A stretch of DNA of 51,170 bases. Source: Pseudomonadota bacterium. GTDB lineage: Bacteria > Pseudomonadota > Gammaproteobacteria > Steroidobacterales > Woeseiaceae. Both the position numbers and the translations under genes were made by a program. Shown piece by piece: positions 34,951 through 44,255 of the stretch (its first letter is position 1; each line of letters opens with the position of its first letter). Location: assembly GCA_022567295.1 (NCBI GenBank), contig JADFHE010000016.1, positions 1-51,170 on the forward strand, given 5' to 3'. The notes below the pieces were generated by a model that was not told where the DNA came from, searched no databases, and saw only the letters and a list, made by a program, of their open reading frames with translations.

Positions 34951-35817
34951 ATGAACGAAGATATCGCGACAGATGCCGCCCCGTTCGACTGGGCACAGCT
35001 TCCAGAACTCTTGCAAGAGAAGGCCGTGGACCTTGGAGTGACATTTGGCATCAAGATAATGACGGCTCTGGCAATTTTCTTTATTGGTAAATTCGTCATC
35101 CGCTTAGTCATTAGCGGTATCAGAAAGATCATGCAGAAGCAGGCAGTCGACAAGACCTTGGAAAAGTTCATCTGCAACCTGGTGAGCATGACGCTGCTTG
35201 TCGTCGTCATCATCGCGGCCATCGGCGCAATGGGTATTCAGACAACGTCATTCATCGCCATCTTCGGTGCCGCCGGTCTCGCCGTCGGTCTCGCACTACA
35301 AGGCTCGTTGTCGAATTTTGCCTCGGGCGTGTTAATTATTCTGTTTCGCCCTTATCGGGTCGGTGATTACATCGAGGCGGCCGGCATTGCGGGCAGCGTT
35401 GAGCAGGTCCTGATTATGACAACGATCCTGAAAACGGGCGATAACAAACAGATTATCGTTCCGAACAGTCAGATCATGAACAGCATCATCACTAACTATT
35501 CGACAAACGATACACGTCGTGTCGATTTGACGGTCGGTGTGAGCTATGCAGACGACCTGGACAAGGTGCGCAAAACGCTGGAGGATCTCATTGCCAATGA
35601 AGGCAGAATCTTCGACGAACCCGCGACATTGATTGCAGTCTCGGAACTCGCGGACAGCAGCGTCAACTTCATTGTGCGCGCATGGGTCAAGTCGACTGAT
35701 TATTCGAGCGTAAAGTTCGATCTGACCGAGGCAATCAAGAAGCGCTTCGACCGGGAAGGCATTTCCTTCCCGTTCCCGCAACTGGATGTGCACCTGTACA
35801 AGCAGGGATCGGACTAA
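34951..35817 (+). CDS. Small-conductance mechanosensitive channel (MscS family)
   Basis: 288 residues. Three membrane helices occupy about 20-115. The pore-lining helix is rich in Gly/Ala (FGAAGLAVGLALQGSLSNFASGVLIILFRP, in parts), followed by the beta domain VGDYIEAAGIAGSVEQV and PNSQIMNSIITNYS, then the C-terminal alpha/beta domain. Opens under membrane tension to release solutes during hypo-osmotic shock. The stop abuts the CDF stop on the other strand with no gap. Confidence 0.95.
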   Translation: MNEDIATDAAPFDWAQLPELLQEKAVDLGVTFGIKIMTALAIFFIGKFVIRLVISGIRKIMQKQAVDKTLEKFICNLVSMTLLVVVIIAAIGAMGIQTTSFIAIFGAAGLAVGLALQGSLSNFASGVLIILFRPYRVGDYIEAAGIAGSVEQVLIMTTILKTGDNKQIIVPNSQIMNSIITNYSTNDTRRVDLTVGVSYADDLDKVRKTLEDLIANEGRIFDEPATLIAVSELADSSVNFIVRAWVKSTDYSSVKFDLTEAIKKRFDREGISFPFPQLDVHLYKQGSD

Positions 35818-36732
35818 CTAGTCGACAACATCGGGCTCGATAAAACACCATTTCAGATTCGGCACACGCTCCTTGAGTTCCCGCTCAAGAGCGTTGATGC
35901 TGGCCACGGCATCATCGATGGTCATGTGCGAGCGCATTTTGATCTTTGCGGCCAGCATGGTATCCGGTCCAAATTGAACCGTAATTGTCTTGAAAACGAA
36001 CTCGATTTCTTCTTGTTCAGCGATGATCTCGTTAATCGCGTCCTGGATATCCGGATCCGCCGAGCGGCCGACCAGCAGAGAGCGAATGCGCCAGGCGACG
36101 AAGGCAGAGATGATGATGAGAATGACGCCAATACAGATCGATCCGATCGCGTCGAAAACCGGATCACCGGTAATTGCCGCCAGCACCAGGAATCCCAGCG
36201 CGATTATCAGTCCCAGCTGAGCGCCAATATCTTCGCCGAGCACAACCACGAGCTCGGAATTACGCGTGTGCTTCAGCCACTCTCGAAACGGCCGCTCTCC
36301 CCTGACCTTCTTGATCTCTCGCAATGCTCCGTAGAGTGACGAACCTTCGAGCAGCATGGCAAGAATCAGAACGACGACCGCGATCCATAACTGCGACAGT
36401 GGCTCAGGATGTTGCAGCTTGTGTACGCCTTCATAGATAGAAAACAGTCCGCCCATACTGAACAACAAAATCGCAACGACGAAGCTCCAGAAGTAGCTGA
36501 GTTTTCCGTAACCCAGCGGGTGCTCGTCATCGGCCGGTCGCTGCGACTGCCTTAACCCCAAATACAGAAGGGCCTGATTTCCGGTATCGGCGTAGGAATG
36601 AATCGCCTCTGCCAGCATACTGCCGGACCCGGTCAGCCCGGCCGCCCAGGTTTTCGCAATCGCAATGCCGAAGTTCGCGACGAACGCATACAGGATCGCT
36701 CGGGCGGTTGACTCATGTGTGGATGAAGCCAT
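35818..36732 (-). CDS. Cation diffusion facilitator transporter
   Basis: 304 residues, about six membrane helices and a C-terminal cytoplasmic domain. TGSGSMLAEAIHSYADTGNQALL carries the HxxxD metal site of TM2 (partial quote: AEAIHSYAD), whereas TM5 has VVLGEDIGAQLGL, i.e. an E-D pair instead of the zinc HxxxD. That pattern fits the SLC30A9-like branch rather than ZitB/YiiP. Metal and direction cannot be fixed from sequence. Convergent with mscS, divergent from the glycine-zipper lipoprotein. Confidence 0.9.
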   Translation of the reverse strand: MASSTHESTARAILYAFVANFGIAIAKTWAAGLTGSGSMLAEAIHSYADTGNQALLYLGLRQSQRPADDEHPLGYGKLSYFWSFVVAILLFSMGGLFSIYEGVHKLQHPEPLSQLWIAVVVLILAMLLEGSSLYGALREIKKVRGERPFREWLKHTRNSELVVVLGEDIGAQLGLIIALGFLVLAAITGDPVFDAIGSICIGVILIIISAFVAWRIRSLLVGRSADPDIQDAINEIIAEQEEIEFVFKTITVQFGPDTMLAAKIKMRSHMTIDDAVASINALERELKERVPNLKWCFIEPDVVD

Positions 36733-36849
36733 AGGTAAACCAAATGCTCAGTGGTGCGTTGAGTGACTATGATGCCACGGTCTTCGTACTGCACGGAACC
36801 GGACGTACTGGTGCATAATTCAGAGACAGCATACTAACGAGCCAAATTT

Positions 36850-37206
36850 ATGGACAAACTGAAGATCCTGGTCACTTTTGGGCTCACGATAGTCCTCGCC
36901 GGCTGCGCCGCACACCCCGATCCTATTATCGACATGAAGGGTGTAAACCCTGACCAGCTCGCCCAGGACTGGGACGATTGTGAAGGTTATAGCGAAGAAA
37001 TTTCTATCGGCAAGGGTGTTGCTAAAGGCGCCGGTGTTGGTGGTGGCGTTGGTGCTGTAGGCGGATCAATCCACGGCGATGTCGGACGCGGCGCGGCGAC
37101 AGGCGCGCTGCTCGGCGCGACCCATTCCGGACTGGATGCCGACAGGGAGAAGCAACGGGTTTTCAAACGTTGCTTACGCGGACGAGGTTACCGGGTACTC
37201 AACTAG
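36850..37206 (+). CDS. Glycine-zipper lipoprotein
   Basis: 118 residues: lipobox LAGCAAH (Cys 19), a short DPDQ-type acidic region, then a glycine-zipper (KGVAKGAGVGGGVGAVGG, followed by GRGAATGALLGAT), and a basic C-terminus (FKRCLRGRGYRVLN). Glycine-zipper lipoproteins insert in the outer membrane or oligomerise. Two late cysteines could pair. Function unknown. Ends 34 nt before the SOS promoter of the next gene. Confidence 0.8.
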   Translation: MDKLKILVTFGLTIVLAGCAAHPDPIIDMKGVNPDQLAQDWDDCEGYSEEISIGKGVAKGAGVGGGVGAVGGSIHGDVGRGAATGALLGATHSGLDADREKQRVFKRCLRGRGYRVLN

Positions 37207-37216
37207 CCCCTCCCTC

Positions 37217-37259
37217 TTGACCAACAGCCCGGCGCGCAGTACTGTGTATTTATACAGTA
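37217..37259 (+). promoter_or_regulatory. SOS promoter: LexA box overlapping the -10
   Basis: The 20-bp box TACTGTGTATTTATACAGTA (37240-37259) has CTG-N10-CAG and differs at only two positions from TACTGTATATATATACAGTA. TTGACC (37217-37222) is a good -35, and with a 17-nt spacer the -10 falls on TACTGT at 37240-37245, within the box. LexA binding would block RNA polymerase. The expected start near 37252 leaves a 20-nt leader to the ATG at 37272. Confidence 0.85.
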
Positions 37260-37271
37260 ATGGGGTCAGTT

Positions 37272-38336
37272 ATGGCGATAATGCCTCACAAAGGTCGCGG
37301 CGCCGTATCCGCTCCGGAAGGCCGGTTTTCGATCAGGCAAACGATACTTGTTGCCGAAGAAGAGAATCTGCGGGCGACAGCAGCGCCGAAAACCGTGTTG
37401 CGGGCGATGCGGGCGGGTCGAATCATCAGTACGAACAATTCCCCTGATGTGCCGTTCGATCAATCCATTAACCCCTATCAGGGCTGCGAGCACGGTTGCA
37501 TTTACTGCTACGCAAGACCCAGTCACAGTTATCTTGATCTTTCGCCCGGACTCGATTTCGAGACACAGATCTTCTACAAGCCGAATGCCGCTGCCCGATT
37601 ACTGGATGAATGGCAGAAATCCGGCTACGAATGTAAACCGATAACCATTGCTGCCAACACCGATCCTTACCAGCCCGCTGAAAAGACGCTGGAAATTACG
37701 CGTCAATTACTGTCGTTATTTGCCGAATACCGGCATCCCGTCAACATCATCACCAAGAGTCATCTGGTGTGCCGCGACATAGACCTCCTGAGCAATCTTG
37801 CGAAAGACAATTTGTGTTCAGTGGCAATCAGTATTCCGACCATGAACGCGGATCTCAAACGAATAATGGAGCCACGCGTGCCTGCAGCGAGTTCGAGACT
37901 GAAGGCCATGCGAGACCTGACAGCTGCCGGAGTACCCGTTAGTGTCCTTGTCGCTCCGATTATTCCCACTATTAACGACGACGAAATAGAATCGATACTT
38001 GACGCCGCATCGAATGCCGGGGCGACTCAGGCTCACTACATTTTCTTGCGCCTGCCGCACGAGTTGAAACAAATATTTGGAGAGTGGCTTGATGCGCATT
38101 TCCCGGATCGCGCTGAACACGTCCTGAGCCTGGTCAGGCAGGCGAGCGGCGGAAAAACATACGATCACCGTTTCGGCAGAAGGCAAACCGGGCGCGGTCC
38201 TTACGCCGACATGCTGGCCGCTCGTTTTCGCAAGGCGGCCAGGAAATTGCGGATGGATTCCGAATCGTATCAGCAGGATCTTGATTGCAATAGCTTTTTA
38301 TACCCGAACAGTCGGCAACTGGGCCTCGACTTCTAG
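37272..38336 (+). CDS. PA0069-family radical SAM protein (SOS-regulated)
   Basis: 354 residues from the ATG at 37272 (GGGG six nt upstream). An ATG at 37260 touches the LexA box and would lie too near the transcription start. The N-terminus has HKGRGAVSAPEGRF, and the 4Fe-4S/SAM site is CEHGCIYCYARPSH (C72, C76, C79). TIAANTDPYQPAE, NIITKSHLVCRDIDLL and LVAPIIPTINDDE follow, as in the Rv2578c/PA0069 family, which is related to spore photoproduct lyase. A DNA-repair or nucleotide-modification role is inferred from the fold and the LexA box; chemistry is unknown. Confidence 0.88.
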   Translation: MAIMPHKGRGAVSAPEGRFSIRQTILVAEEENLRATAAPKTVLRAMRAGRIISTNNSPDVPFDQSINPYQGCEHGCIYCYARPSHSYLDLSPGLDFETQIFYKPNAAARLLDEWQKSGYECKPITIAANTDPYQPAEKTLEITRQLLSLFAEYRHPVNIITKSHLVCRDIDLLSNLAKDNLCSVAISIPTMNADLKRIMEPRVPAASSRLKAMRDLTAAGVPVSVLVAPIIPTINDDEIESILDAASNAGATQAHYIFLRLPHELKQIFGEWLDAHFPDRAEHVLSLVRQASGGKTYDHRFGRRQTGRGPYADMLAARFRKAARKLRMDSESYQQDLDCNSFLYPNSRQLGLDF

Positions 38337-38425
38337 TCGCGCTTCGTATTTGATAACTACCTTCGATCGGCAGCAATGGGTATAGTGGATTGCACTTGGC
38401 GAGACCTGAACCCGAGAACTAATGG

Positions 38426-38445
38426 GACCGCTCCCGGTCTTATTG
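38426..38445 (+). terminator. Possible weak terminator after the radical SAM gene
   Basis: GACCG (38426-38430), loop CTCC and CGGTC (38435-38439) form a 5-bp stem followed by TTATTGT. The T-run is broken, and the stem lies 90 nt after the stop. It is the only stem-loop candidate in the 158-nt gap before the TPR gene. Confidence 0.3.
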
Positions 38446-38494
38446 TAACTGAGGCGGCCTGACATGACGCCCGGAAACCAAAACGCAATTCAGC

Positions 38495-39958
38495 ATGATT
38501 AAAAATATAACTTATGCGGCAGTATTCTCGTTCCTGTTGATGCCTCTCATCGTTGTAGCTCAAGATGAGGACACAACCGCCGGCGACATTGAAGATCCTT
38601 TGGATCAGATTGTTCCTGTAGCTGACGAGGACACATCGCAAGACGCGACCACTGAAATCGATGTCGCAACGGAAGAAGCCCTATTAGATGAGTTTTCCCG
38701 CTACCGGAAACTGATACTGGAAGGCGCGCTCGACGAGGCTGATATTGCGGCCAAACGTATTGTCGAAATGGCAATCACAGTTTATGGGCCGTGGTCGCGG
38801 GAGACCGCCAGCGCACTCAACAATCTTGGCATCGTGCAGCACAATAATGGACAATTCGACGCCGCCATCCAGAATTTCTCTTCGTCGATAGAAATAATTG
38901 AGATCGCAGAAGATAGGCTCCACGACGCCCTGGTTAATCCCTTAAAGGGACTCGGCGCTGCTCAGCTAGGCAACAACCGTCCAGATCAGGCAAGAAAGAC
39001 GTTTAATCGAGCTGCGCACATCACGCATGTCAATGAAGGCCCGCATAACGTGGGGCAAGTCGAGATTCTGGAATCGATCGCCGAAAGCTACATTCGCATG
39101 GGTGACACCAAAAGCGCTCGCGACATTCTCGACAGGATTCACATAATAAACGTCAAGTATTTCGAAAAAGACCCACTAGGATTGTTGCCGTCATTGATGA
39201 CCCGCGCTGATTGGCAACATCGTGCCGGTTTCTACTCTGAAGAACGCACAACCTATCGACGCGCCATAAAAATTATTGAGTCGAGTTCGGGAAAGAAGGA
39301 TCCGATGCTGGTTGAACCCTTACGCCGTCTCGGCCAGTCGTTCTACTTCGTCGACCTATCGACGGTGGCGCTGAATAATCAGCGCATGATTTCCACTGGT
39401 GAGACGTATTTCAAGCGAGCCGCACGCATTGCTGAGAAATCCGAAGATATGGACTGGCACGAGTCGACTAAGACCCGGCTCGCACTAGCTGACTACTATA
39501 CTTATGTTGATTCGTATAGCCGTTCGCGAAAAATGTACCGTGAGACTTGGGATTTCTTGTCAGCAGATGAAGAAAGAGTCGCCTTCAGAGATGAATTATT
39601 TAGCGATCCCGTGCCGATACAAGCGGACGCATTACCAGCGTTTGCCGGTAAAAACACAGACGGCCTCTCAAAGGCCGATAACATTTTGACCGGCAAGATT
39701 GTTGTCGAATATAAGGTTTCGCATCGTGGCAGGGTTAGAAATCTGCGAACTGAAGCGACACCGCCCGAATTCACGGGCATGCAACGAATGGTCCATCGAG
39801 AAATACGGCGTCGAATTTTCCGTCCCCGGATTGAAGATGGGGCGCCTGTTGAAGCCGAGGATATGGTGTTCGAGCATACCTTTTCGTACTTGCAATCCGA
39901 ACTGGACGCTTTGAAAGAGGAACAATCCGAATCGCAAAATAAGAAACCGAGCAGCTGA
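38495..39958 (+). CDS. Exported TPR protein with TonB C-terminal domain
   Basis: 487 residues: signal peptide (cleavage near VVAQ-DED, residue 23), an acidic linker, a TPR array (about 65-340; ALNNLGIVQHNNGQFDAAIQNF is a clear repeat, with others less regular) and a C-terminal TonB-like fold (about 395-470, VVEYKVSHRGRVRNLR and MVHREIRRRIFRPRIEDG). There is no inner-membrane anchor besides the signal, so it is not a normal TonB; the domain probably binds a partner in the periplasm. It lies 6 nt before msrA, which suggests co-transcription. Confidence 0.85.
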   Translation: MIKNITYAAVFSFLLMPLIVVAQDEDTTAGDIEDPLDQIVPVADEDTSQDATTEIDVATEEALLDEFSRYRKLILEGALDEADIAAKRIVEMAITVYGPWSRETASALNNLGIVQHNNGQFDAAIQNFSSSIEIIEIAEDRLHDALVNPLKGLGAAQLGNNRPDQARKTFNRAAHITHVNEGPHNVGQVEILESIAESYIRMGDTKSARDILDRIHIINVKYFEKDPLGLLPSLMTRADWQHRAGFYSEERTTYRRAIKIIESSSGKKDPMLVEPLRRLGQSFYFVDLSTVALNNQRMISTGETYFKRAARIAEKSEDMDWHESTKTRLALADYYTYVDSYSRSRKMYRETWDFLSADEERVAFRDELFSDPVPIQADALPAFAGKNTDGLSKADNILTGKIVVEYKVSHRGRVRNLRTEATPPEFTGMQRMVHREIRRRIFRPRIEDGAPVEAEDMVFEHTFSYLQSELDALKEEQSESQNKKPSS

Positions 39959-39964
39959 TCTGTT

Positions 39965-40528
39965 ATGACCGTCCCCGACCAACATTTTGTTAACGGTAAC
40001 CCACTGCAGGGTCCGTTCGAGCAGCACTTGCAACAGGCTGTATTTGGACTCGGCTGCTTTTGGGGCGCGGAACGTTTTTTTTGGCAGACGACAGGCGTTT
40101 TCTCTACGGCCGCCGGATATGCGGGTGGCAAGACAGCAGAACCGGATTATCAGGCTGTGTGTAGCGGGCAAACCGGCCATGCCGAGGTCGTTCAGGTGAT
40201 ATTTGATCCGGCCACGATCAATTACGCGGAGCTGCTCAAGGTGTTTTGGGAAAGCCACGATCCAACACAAGGCGATCGACAGGGCAACGACATCGGCACA
40301 CAGTACCGCTCAGTGATCTACACCATCGACAAGACCCAAAACGAAGCCGCCATGCAGTCACTAGCCGCGTACCAGACCGAACTGACGGCCGCCGGGTGCG
40401 GACAGATTACGACTGCCGTTGCGCCGCTGGACACCTTCTATTACGCAGAGGACTATCACCAGCAATACCTCGCGAAGAACCCGGGTGGCTATTGCGGCCT
40501 GGGCGGAACCGGAGTCACCTGCGCCTGA
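39965..40528 (+). CDS. msrA: Peptide methionine sulfoxide reductase A
   Basis: Reduces the S-epimer of methionine sulfoxide in proteins using thioredoxin. 187 residues with the catalytic [10 protein letters not shown] (C31), then [18 protein letters not shown] and the conserved [23 protein letters not shown] (in part). A C-terminal cysteine pair (YCG...VTC) could serve as the resolving residues. No signal peptide, so cytoplasmic. Follows the TPR/TonB gene closely and precedes folE by 46 nt. Confidence 0.96.
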   Translation: MTVPDQHFVNGNPLQGPFEQHLQQAVFGLGCFWGAERFFWQTTGVFSTAAGYAGGKTAEPDYQAVCSGQTGHAEVVQVIFDPATINYAELLKVFWESHDPTQGDRQGNDIGTQYRSVIYTIDKTQNEAAMQSLAAYQTELTAAGCGQITTAVAPLDTFYYAEDYHQQYLAKNPGGYCGLGGTGVTCA

Positions 40529-40574
40529 ACAGTAATACTGGCCAAAGACCCTCCGCGATCTGTACTATCCATCC

Positions 40575-41180
40575 GTGGCCGAAAAGAAGAAAATACAATC
40601 CAAACCCCGTAGACCGAGTCGCAAGCAAGCTGAGGAAGCTGTCCGCACGCTATTGCTCTGGGGCGGTGAGGACCCGCGTCGCGAAGGATTACTCGACACG
40701 CCGAAACGGGTGGCACTTGCTTACGAGGATTGGTTCAGCGGCTATAGCGAAAATCCGGTCGAATACTTACAGCGCACGTTTAAAGAGATCGACGGCTACG
40801 ATGAAATGATCGTCCTGCGCGATATCTCATTTGAGTCGCACTGCGAGCATCACATGGCACCGATCATCGGGAAAGCGCATGTTGGCTACCTGCCGAGGAG
40901 CAAGGTCGTTGGCATTAGTAAACTGGCTAGAGTCGTTGAAGCCTTTGCCCGTCGTTTCCAGGTACAGGAAAAAATGACCGCGCAAATTGCGAATTGCATA
41001 CAGGACGTACTGCAACCCAAAGGCGTCGGCGTCGTCATTGAAGCAACACATCAATGCATGACCACGCGCGGTATTCATAAGTCCGATGTATCGATGGTAA
41101 CCAGCCAGATGGTCGGCACATTTCGCAAGGACGCCCGCACTCGTATGGAGTTTCTGCGGATGATAGACGCGAACCGATAA
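40575..41180 (+). CDS. folE: GTP cyclohydrolase I (FolE)
   Basis: Converts GTP to 7,8-dihydroneopterin triphosphate, the first step of folate synthesis; the product feeds FolB and FolK at the left end of this window. 201 residues from a GTG at 40575. Zinc ligands are C90 and H93 in SHCEHHMAP and C161 in [42 protein letters not shown] and [15 protein letters not shown] are typical of type IA. The N-terminal 15 residues are lysine/arginine-rich. It lies 11 nt before the SMP-30-like gene. Confidence 0.96.
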   Translation: MAEKKKIQSKPRRPSRKQAEEAVRTLLLWGGEDPRREGLLDTPKRVALAYEDWFSGYSENPVEYLQRTFKEIDGYDEMIVLRDISFESHCEHHMAPIIGKAHVGYLPRSKVVGISKLARVVEAFARRFQVQEKMTAQIANCIQDVLQPKGVGVVIEATHQCMTTRGIHKSDVSMVTSQMVGTFRKDARTRMEFLRMIDANR

Positions 41181-41191
41181 CGTCATCCTGA

Positions 41192-42274
41192 ATGTCAAAA
41201 GGCCTCGCGATATTCGGCATTCTGCTGGCTCTCATCAGCGCATACTTGCTACTGTGGCCAGTTCCTATCGATCCGGTAGGCTGGCAAGCACCCGTCGATC
41301 GCGGATACGTTGATCCTTTCGCTCCGAACGAGTTACTCAAGTCGGCCACTGGGATCCATCTTGGCGATTACGACGGGCCCGAAGACGCTACCATCGGCCG
41401 TGATAACCGAATCTACGTTACGACGCACAGTGGTTCGATCGTTCGAATTCAGAATCGCGGCGTCAGCGCATTTGTCAATGTAGGCGGAAGACCGTTGGGC
41501 ATCGAAACTGACCTCGACGGCTCACTGCTTATAGCGAATTCATACCTTGGTATTCAGCGAGTCACAATGGATGGAGACATCACGACCATCCTCGATGAAA
41601 TTGACGGCGTGCCCCTGGTGTATGCGAACAATCTTGGTGTTGGACCTGACGGCATAATCTATTTCAGCTTATCCAGCAGCAAGTTCGGCGCTCAAGAATA
41701 CCGCGGTACATACGATGCCGCGTTGCTCGATATTCTCGAACATGGCGGCCACGGCAGTGTGTATGCATTCGACCCCGTATCAAAATCGACCAGCAAATTG
41801 CTTGACGGCCTCAACTTCGCCAACGGTGTTGCAGTAAGTGAGGACGGTAGTTTCATCGTCGTCGCCGAAACAGGCCACTATCGGATTTTAAAGTACTGGC
41901 TAACAGGCGAATTGAAAGGGACCACCGAAATACTGATTGCTAACCTGCCGGGCTTTCCGGATAACATCAAGAATGGTGAGAATGGTCGCTTCTGGATTGG
42001 TTTTGCCGCACCTCGCAACCCGTTAGTCGATCGGATGTCCGACAACCCCTTCTTGCGCAAAATCATACAACGACTTCCGCCGTCGGTTCGACCCAAAGCG
42101 GAGCCGCTGTCACATGTAATTGCGATCAACGGCGACGGCGAAGTTCTGATGAACCTGCACGATCCAGAAGCCCGATTTCCGACCCTGACGGGCGTCCTGG
42201 AAACGCGTGACACACTCTACCTGACGACGCTATTTGGAAATCAGTTACCACGCATCGCCAAGCGTGACTTGTAG
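41192..42274 (+). CDS. SMP-30/strictosidine-synthase-like beta-propeller protein
   Basis: 360 residues with an N-terminal membrane segment (GLAIFGILLALISAYLLLWP) and a propeller resembling APMAP/strictosidine synthase-like proteins: GPEDATIGRDNRIYVTTHSG, RPLGIETDLDGSLLIANS, NGVAVSEDGSFIVVAETGHYRI and GFPDNIKNGENGRFWIGFAAPRNP (in parts). These are calcium-dependent hydrolase folds (arylesterase/lactonase); catalytic activity here is unknown. Following folE by 11 nt, it is probably co-transcribed with it. Confidence 0.88.
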   Translation: MSKGLAIFGILLALISAYLLLWPVPIDPVGWQAPVDRGYVDPFAPNELLKSATGIHLGDYDGPEDATIGRDNRIYVTTHSGSIVRIQNRGVSAFVNVGGRPLGIETDLDGSLLIANSYLGIQRVTMDGDITTILDEIDGVPLVYANNLGVGPDGIIYFSLSSSKFGAQEYRGTYDAALLDILEHGGHGSVYAFDPVSKSTSKLLDGLNFANGVAVSEDGSFIVVAETGHYRILKYWLTGELKGTTEILIANLPGFPDNIKNGENGRFWIGFAAPRNPLVDRMSDNPFLRKIIQRLPPSVRPKAEPLSHVIAINGDGEVLMNLHDPEARFPTLTGVLETRDTLYLTTLFGNQLPRIAKRDL

Positions 42275-42317
42275 CCCCGCCTGGTGCGCCCGTGGCAACG
42301 CATCGCCGTCGTAGTCA

Positions 42318-42410
42318 TCACCGAGCAGTTGTCGTCGCGACCTGGCCTTCCGCTCCACCGCATGCGCTCAAGATGAAGAATGTGATTATGAAAGTTGTCA
42401 GTTGCTTCAC
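42318..42410 (-). CDS. Possible 30-aa small lipoprotein
   Basis: A GTG at 42410 opens a 30-residue frame with a hydrophobic segment and lipobox (TFIITFFILSACGGAEG), like entericidin-sized lipoproteins. It lies immediately downstream of the M49-like gene on the same strand. No clear Shine-Dalgarno is present, and the reading frame remains open upstream, overlapping that gene's 3' end. Plausible but unproven. Confidence 0.3.
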   Translation of the reverse strand: MKQLTTFIITFFILSACGGAEGQVATTTAR

Positions 42411-42432
42411 TCCCGACGCCGTGTTTCGATAA

Positions 42433-44094
42433 TTATTCGAGGCCGAGTTCGGCAACGCCCTGCTGAAACGTAATGTCGACCGGGATGCTTGCTTCGGTGA
42501 GCCGGTCAAGATCACTTTGTAACTGCGGCTCAATAACGCCCCGTGATTCGGCCAGCTCGACCGCACCGTCATAGTCACCGTCGCCTTGCAGGGTCAGGAG
42601 TAAGCGCGACAGCTCCGCCATTGCTGTTTCCATTCGCTCAAAGTCGACGTGGTAGCGACCCGTCTCGACGTCACGCACGAATGCGTCCCTGTCCATGAAA
42701 AAATTAAAGCGCACCATGTTCGCCTTTCCATGCGCACTTGATGCGCCGAAGCGAATCGAACGAAACACGCTGGTCATGAAAGTGACGTAATAGTCGCGGA
42801 GGTCAACATCGCCGAGCTCACCCGCCTTATGTAACTCCGTGATCATGTAGAGTCCGAGAATATCAGCCTTGCCTTCCTCAATGCTCGAAGACATGTCGAG
42901 TAGCATTTCGCGGACGGTGCCACGACCGTCAATCGTGTTCTTGATTCCCAGTCCGTGAGCAATCTCATGGAACATCGTGTTGGCAAAAAAGGCGTCAAAT
43001 GTAATGTGATCACGTTGTGACTCATCGATGAGCATATCGGCGATCGGTTCCAGAATCCTGTCGAATTTCGCTTGCATCGCATTTTTGAGTTGTAAGCGGC
43101 GTGTGCCTCGTGAAAGCTGCACTACTTCATCATTGGGCAGGTTGATTGCAATGGTCTTGCTAGCCGCATTACTATCGCCCGCGTAATAGACAACATCGTA
43201 GGCATTCAAATCAGAGTCTGTGCCGGGCGACTCCCATTTGTATTCATCGGGAACTGGCAGGCCTTCCTGTAACGCTGGCAGAAATTCAGCAAAACGGCTC
43301 AATCGATCGCTCCATTCCAGGTCCTTGATCAATACGTAAGATTCGTATCCAGCCCGGTATCCGAACAACGCATCTTCATAGGTTTCGATCGGGCCAATGA
43401 CGATGTCGATTTGATTGTCACGTACGTCCATCCAGTACATATCGCTTATCCGGTATTCGTCGCTGATCAACGCCGCCGCGCGCAGCTTCAGATAGTTTGC
43501 AAAATCTGTGCTCTCAGCGAGTTTCGCTGCTGCGCGCAGCAAGTCCGCTGCAGCCTTGAGTTCGTCGGCGTAAGCGACGTGGTAGGGGATAAGTTTCAGA
43601 CTGCCGTCCTGATTCCTTCGGATCAGCGAATAAAGCCCATTTTTGCCGGGCAAATACGCCGTTTCGAACTCTTCTTTGCTCATGTCGACCGGATAGAAAT
43701 TCGCACCCGGCGGTTTGGCACCGACACCCTCCATGAACGGCTTGTTGTCGTCGAGTCGATCCCAGGGACCGTAGTTCAGTTCCGCAAAGCGGCGTGTTTC
43801 CGCATCTGCAATTGACTCCAGCCAGGTCTCATAGTCGTCACCGTACGCCTGCCGCCAAAACAGATCGTCCATGATTTGCGAGGCGTCGATCAACAGTTTG
43901 ATCATTTCTCGCTGCCCGTCAGTCAGGCCACTGAGGTCTGCGGTCAGAGTGAACTCAGCATAAATCTCCGGCCGCGGCGCAACGGTCTGCAACGGTTTAA
44001 AGGTGATCTCAGGTGGCGGTTCGCCCCCGCAGGACGCAAATGTGACAACTGTAGCTATAGCGCCAGCCCGGCGCATGAAGGCTCTGAAACTCAC
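42433..44094 (-). CDS. M49-like zinc metallopeptidase lipoprotein
   Basis: 553 residues with lipoprotein signal (TFASCGGEP, Cys 22). The zinc site is FHEIAHGLG (H376, E377, H380) with a downstream EEGKAD (E406/E407). That spacing and the EExxAD recall dipeptidyl peptidase III (M49), but M49 has the longer HEXXXH hexapeptide, whereas this has HEXXH. It is therefore an M49-like or gluzincin relative. Other marks are NYGPWDRLDDNKPF and GANFYPVDM, typical of proteins labelled Zn-dependent hydrolase. Extracytoplasmic peptidase activity is inferred. Confidence 0.82.
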   Translation of the reverse strand: MSFRAFMRRAGAIATVVTFASCGGEPPPEITFKPLQTVAPRPEIYAEFTLTADLSGLTDGQREMIKLLIDASQIMDDLFWRQAYGDDYETWLESIADAETRRFAELNYGPWDRLDDNKPFMEGVGAKPPGANFYPVDMSKEEFETAYLPGKNGLYSLIRRNQDGSLKLIPYHVAYADELKAAADLLRAAAKLAESTDFANYLKLRAAALISDEYRISDMYWMDVRDNQIDIVIGPIETYEDALFGYRAGYESYVLIKDLEWSDRLSRFAEFLPALQEGLPVPDEYKWESPGTDSDLNAYDVVYYAGDSNAASKTIAINLPNDEVVQLSRGTRRLQLKNAMQAKFDRILEPIADMLIDESQRDHITFDAFFANTMFHEIAHGLGIKNTIDGRGTVREMLLDMSSSIEEGKADILGLYMITELHKAGELGDVDLRDYYVTFMTSVFRSIRFGASSAHGKANMVRFNFFMDRDAFVRDVETGRYHVDFERMETAMAELSRLLLTLQGDGDYDGAVELAESRGVIEPQLQSDLDRLTEASIPVDITFQQGVAELGLE

Positions 44095-44255
44095 GGCTTC
44101 CCCCTGAAGAAAAATGAATCAGCTATTATCGCACAAGGTCACAGATCGACGAGTTGCACGTCATCTGTGACCAACGGCGCGCCAAGAAACCGGCCGCCAA
44201 CGCGAGCAAATCGCGTAATTCCGTCCGTTGCCAGCAATTTGAGGTCGCCCGGCTT

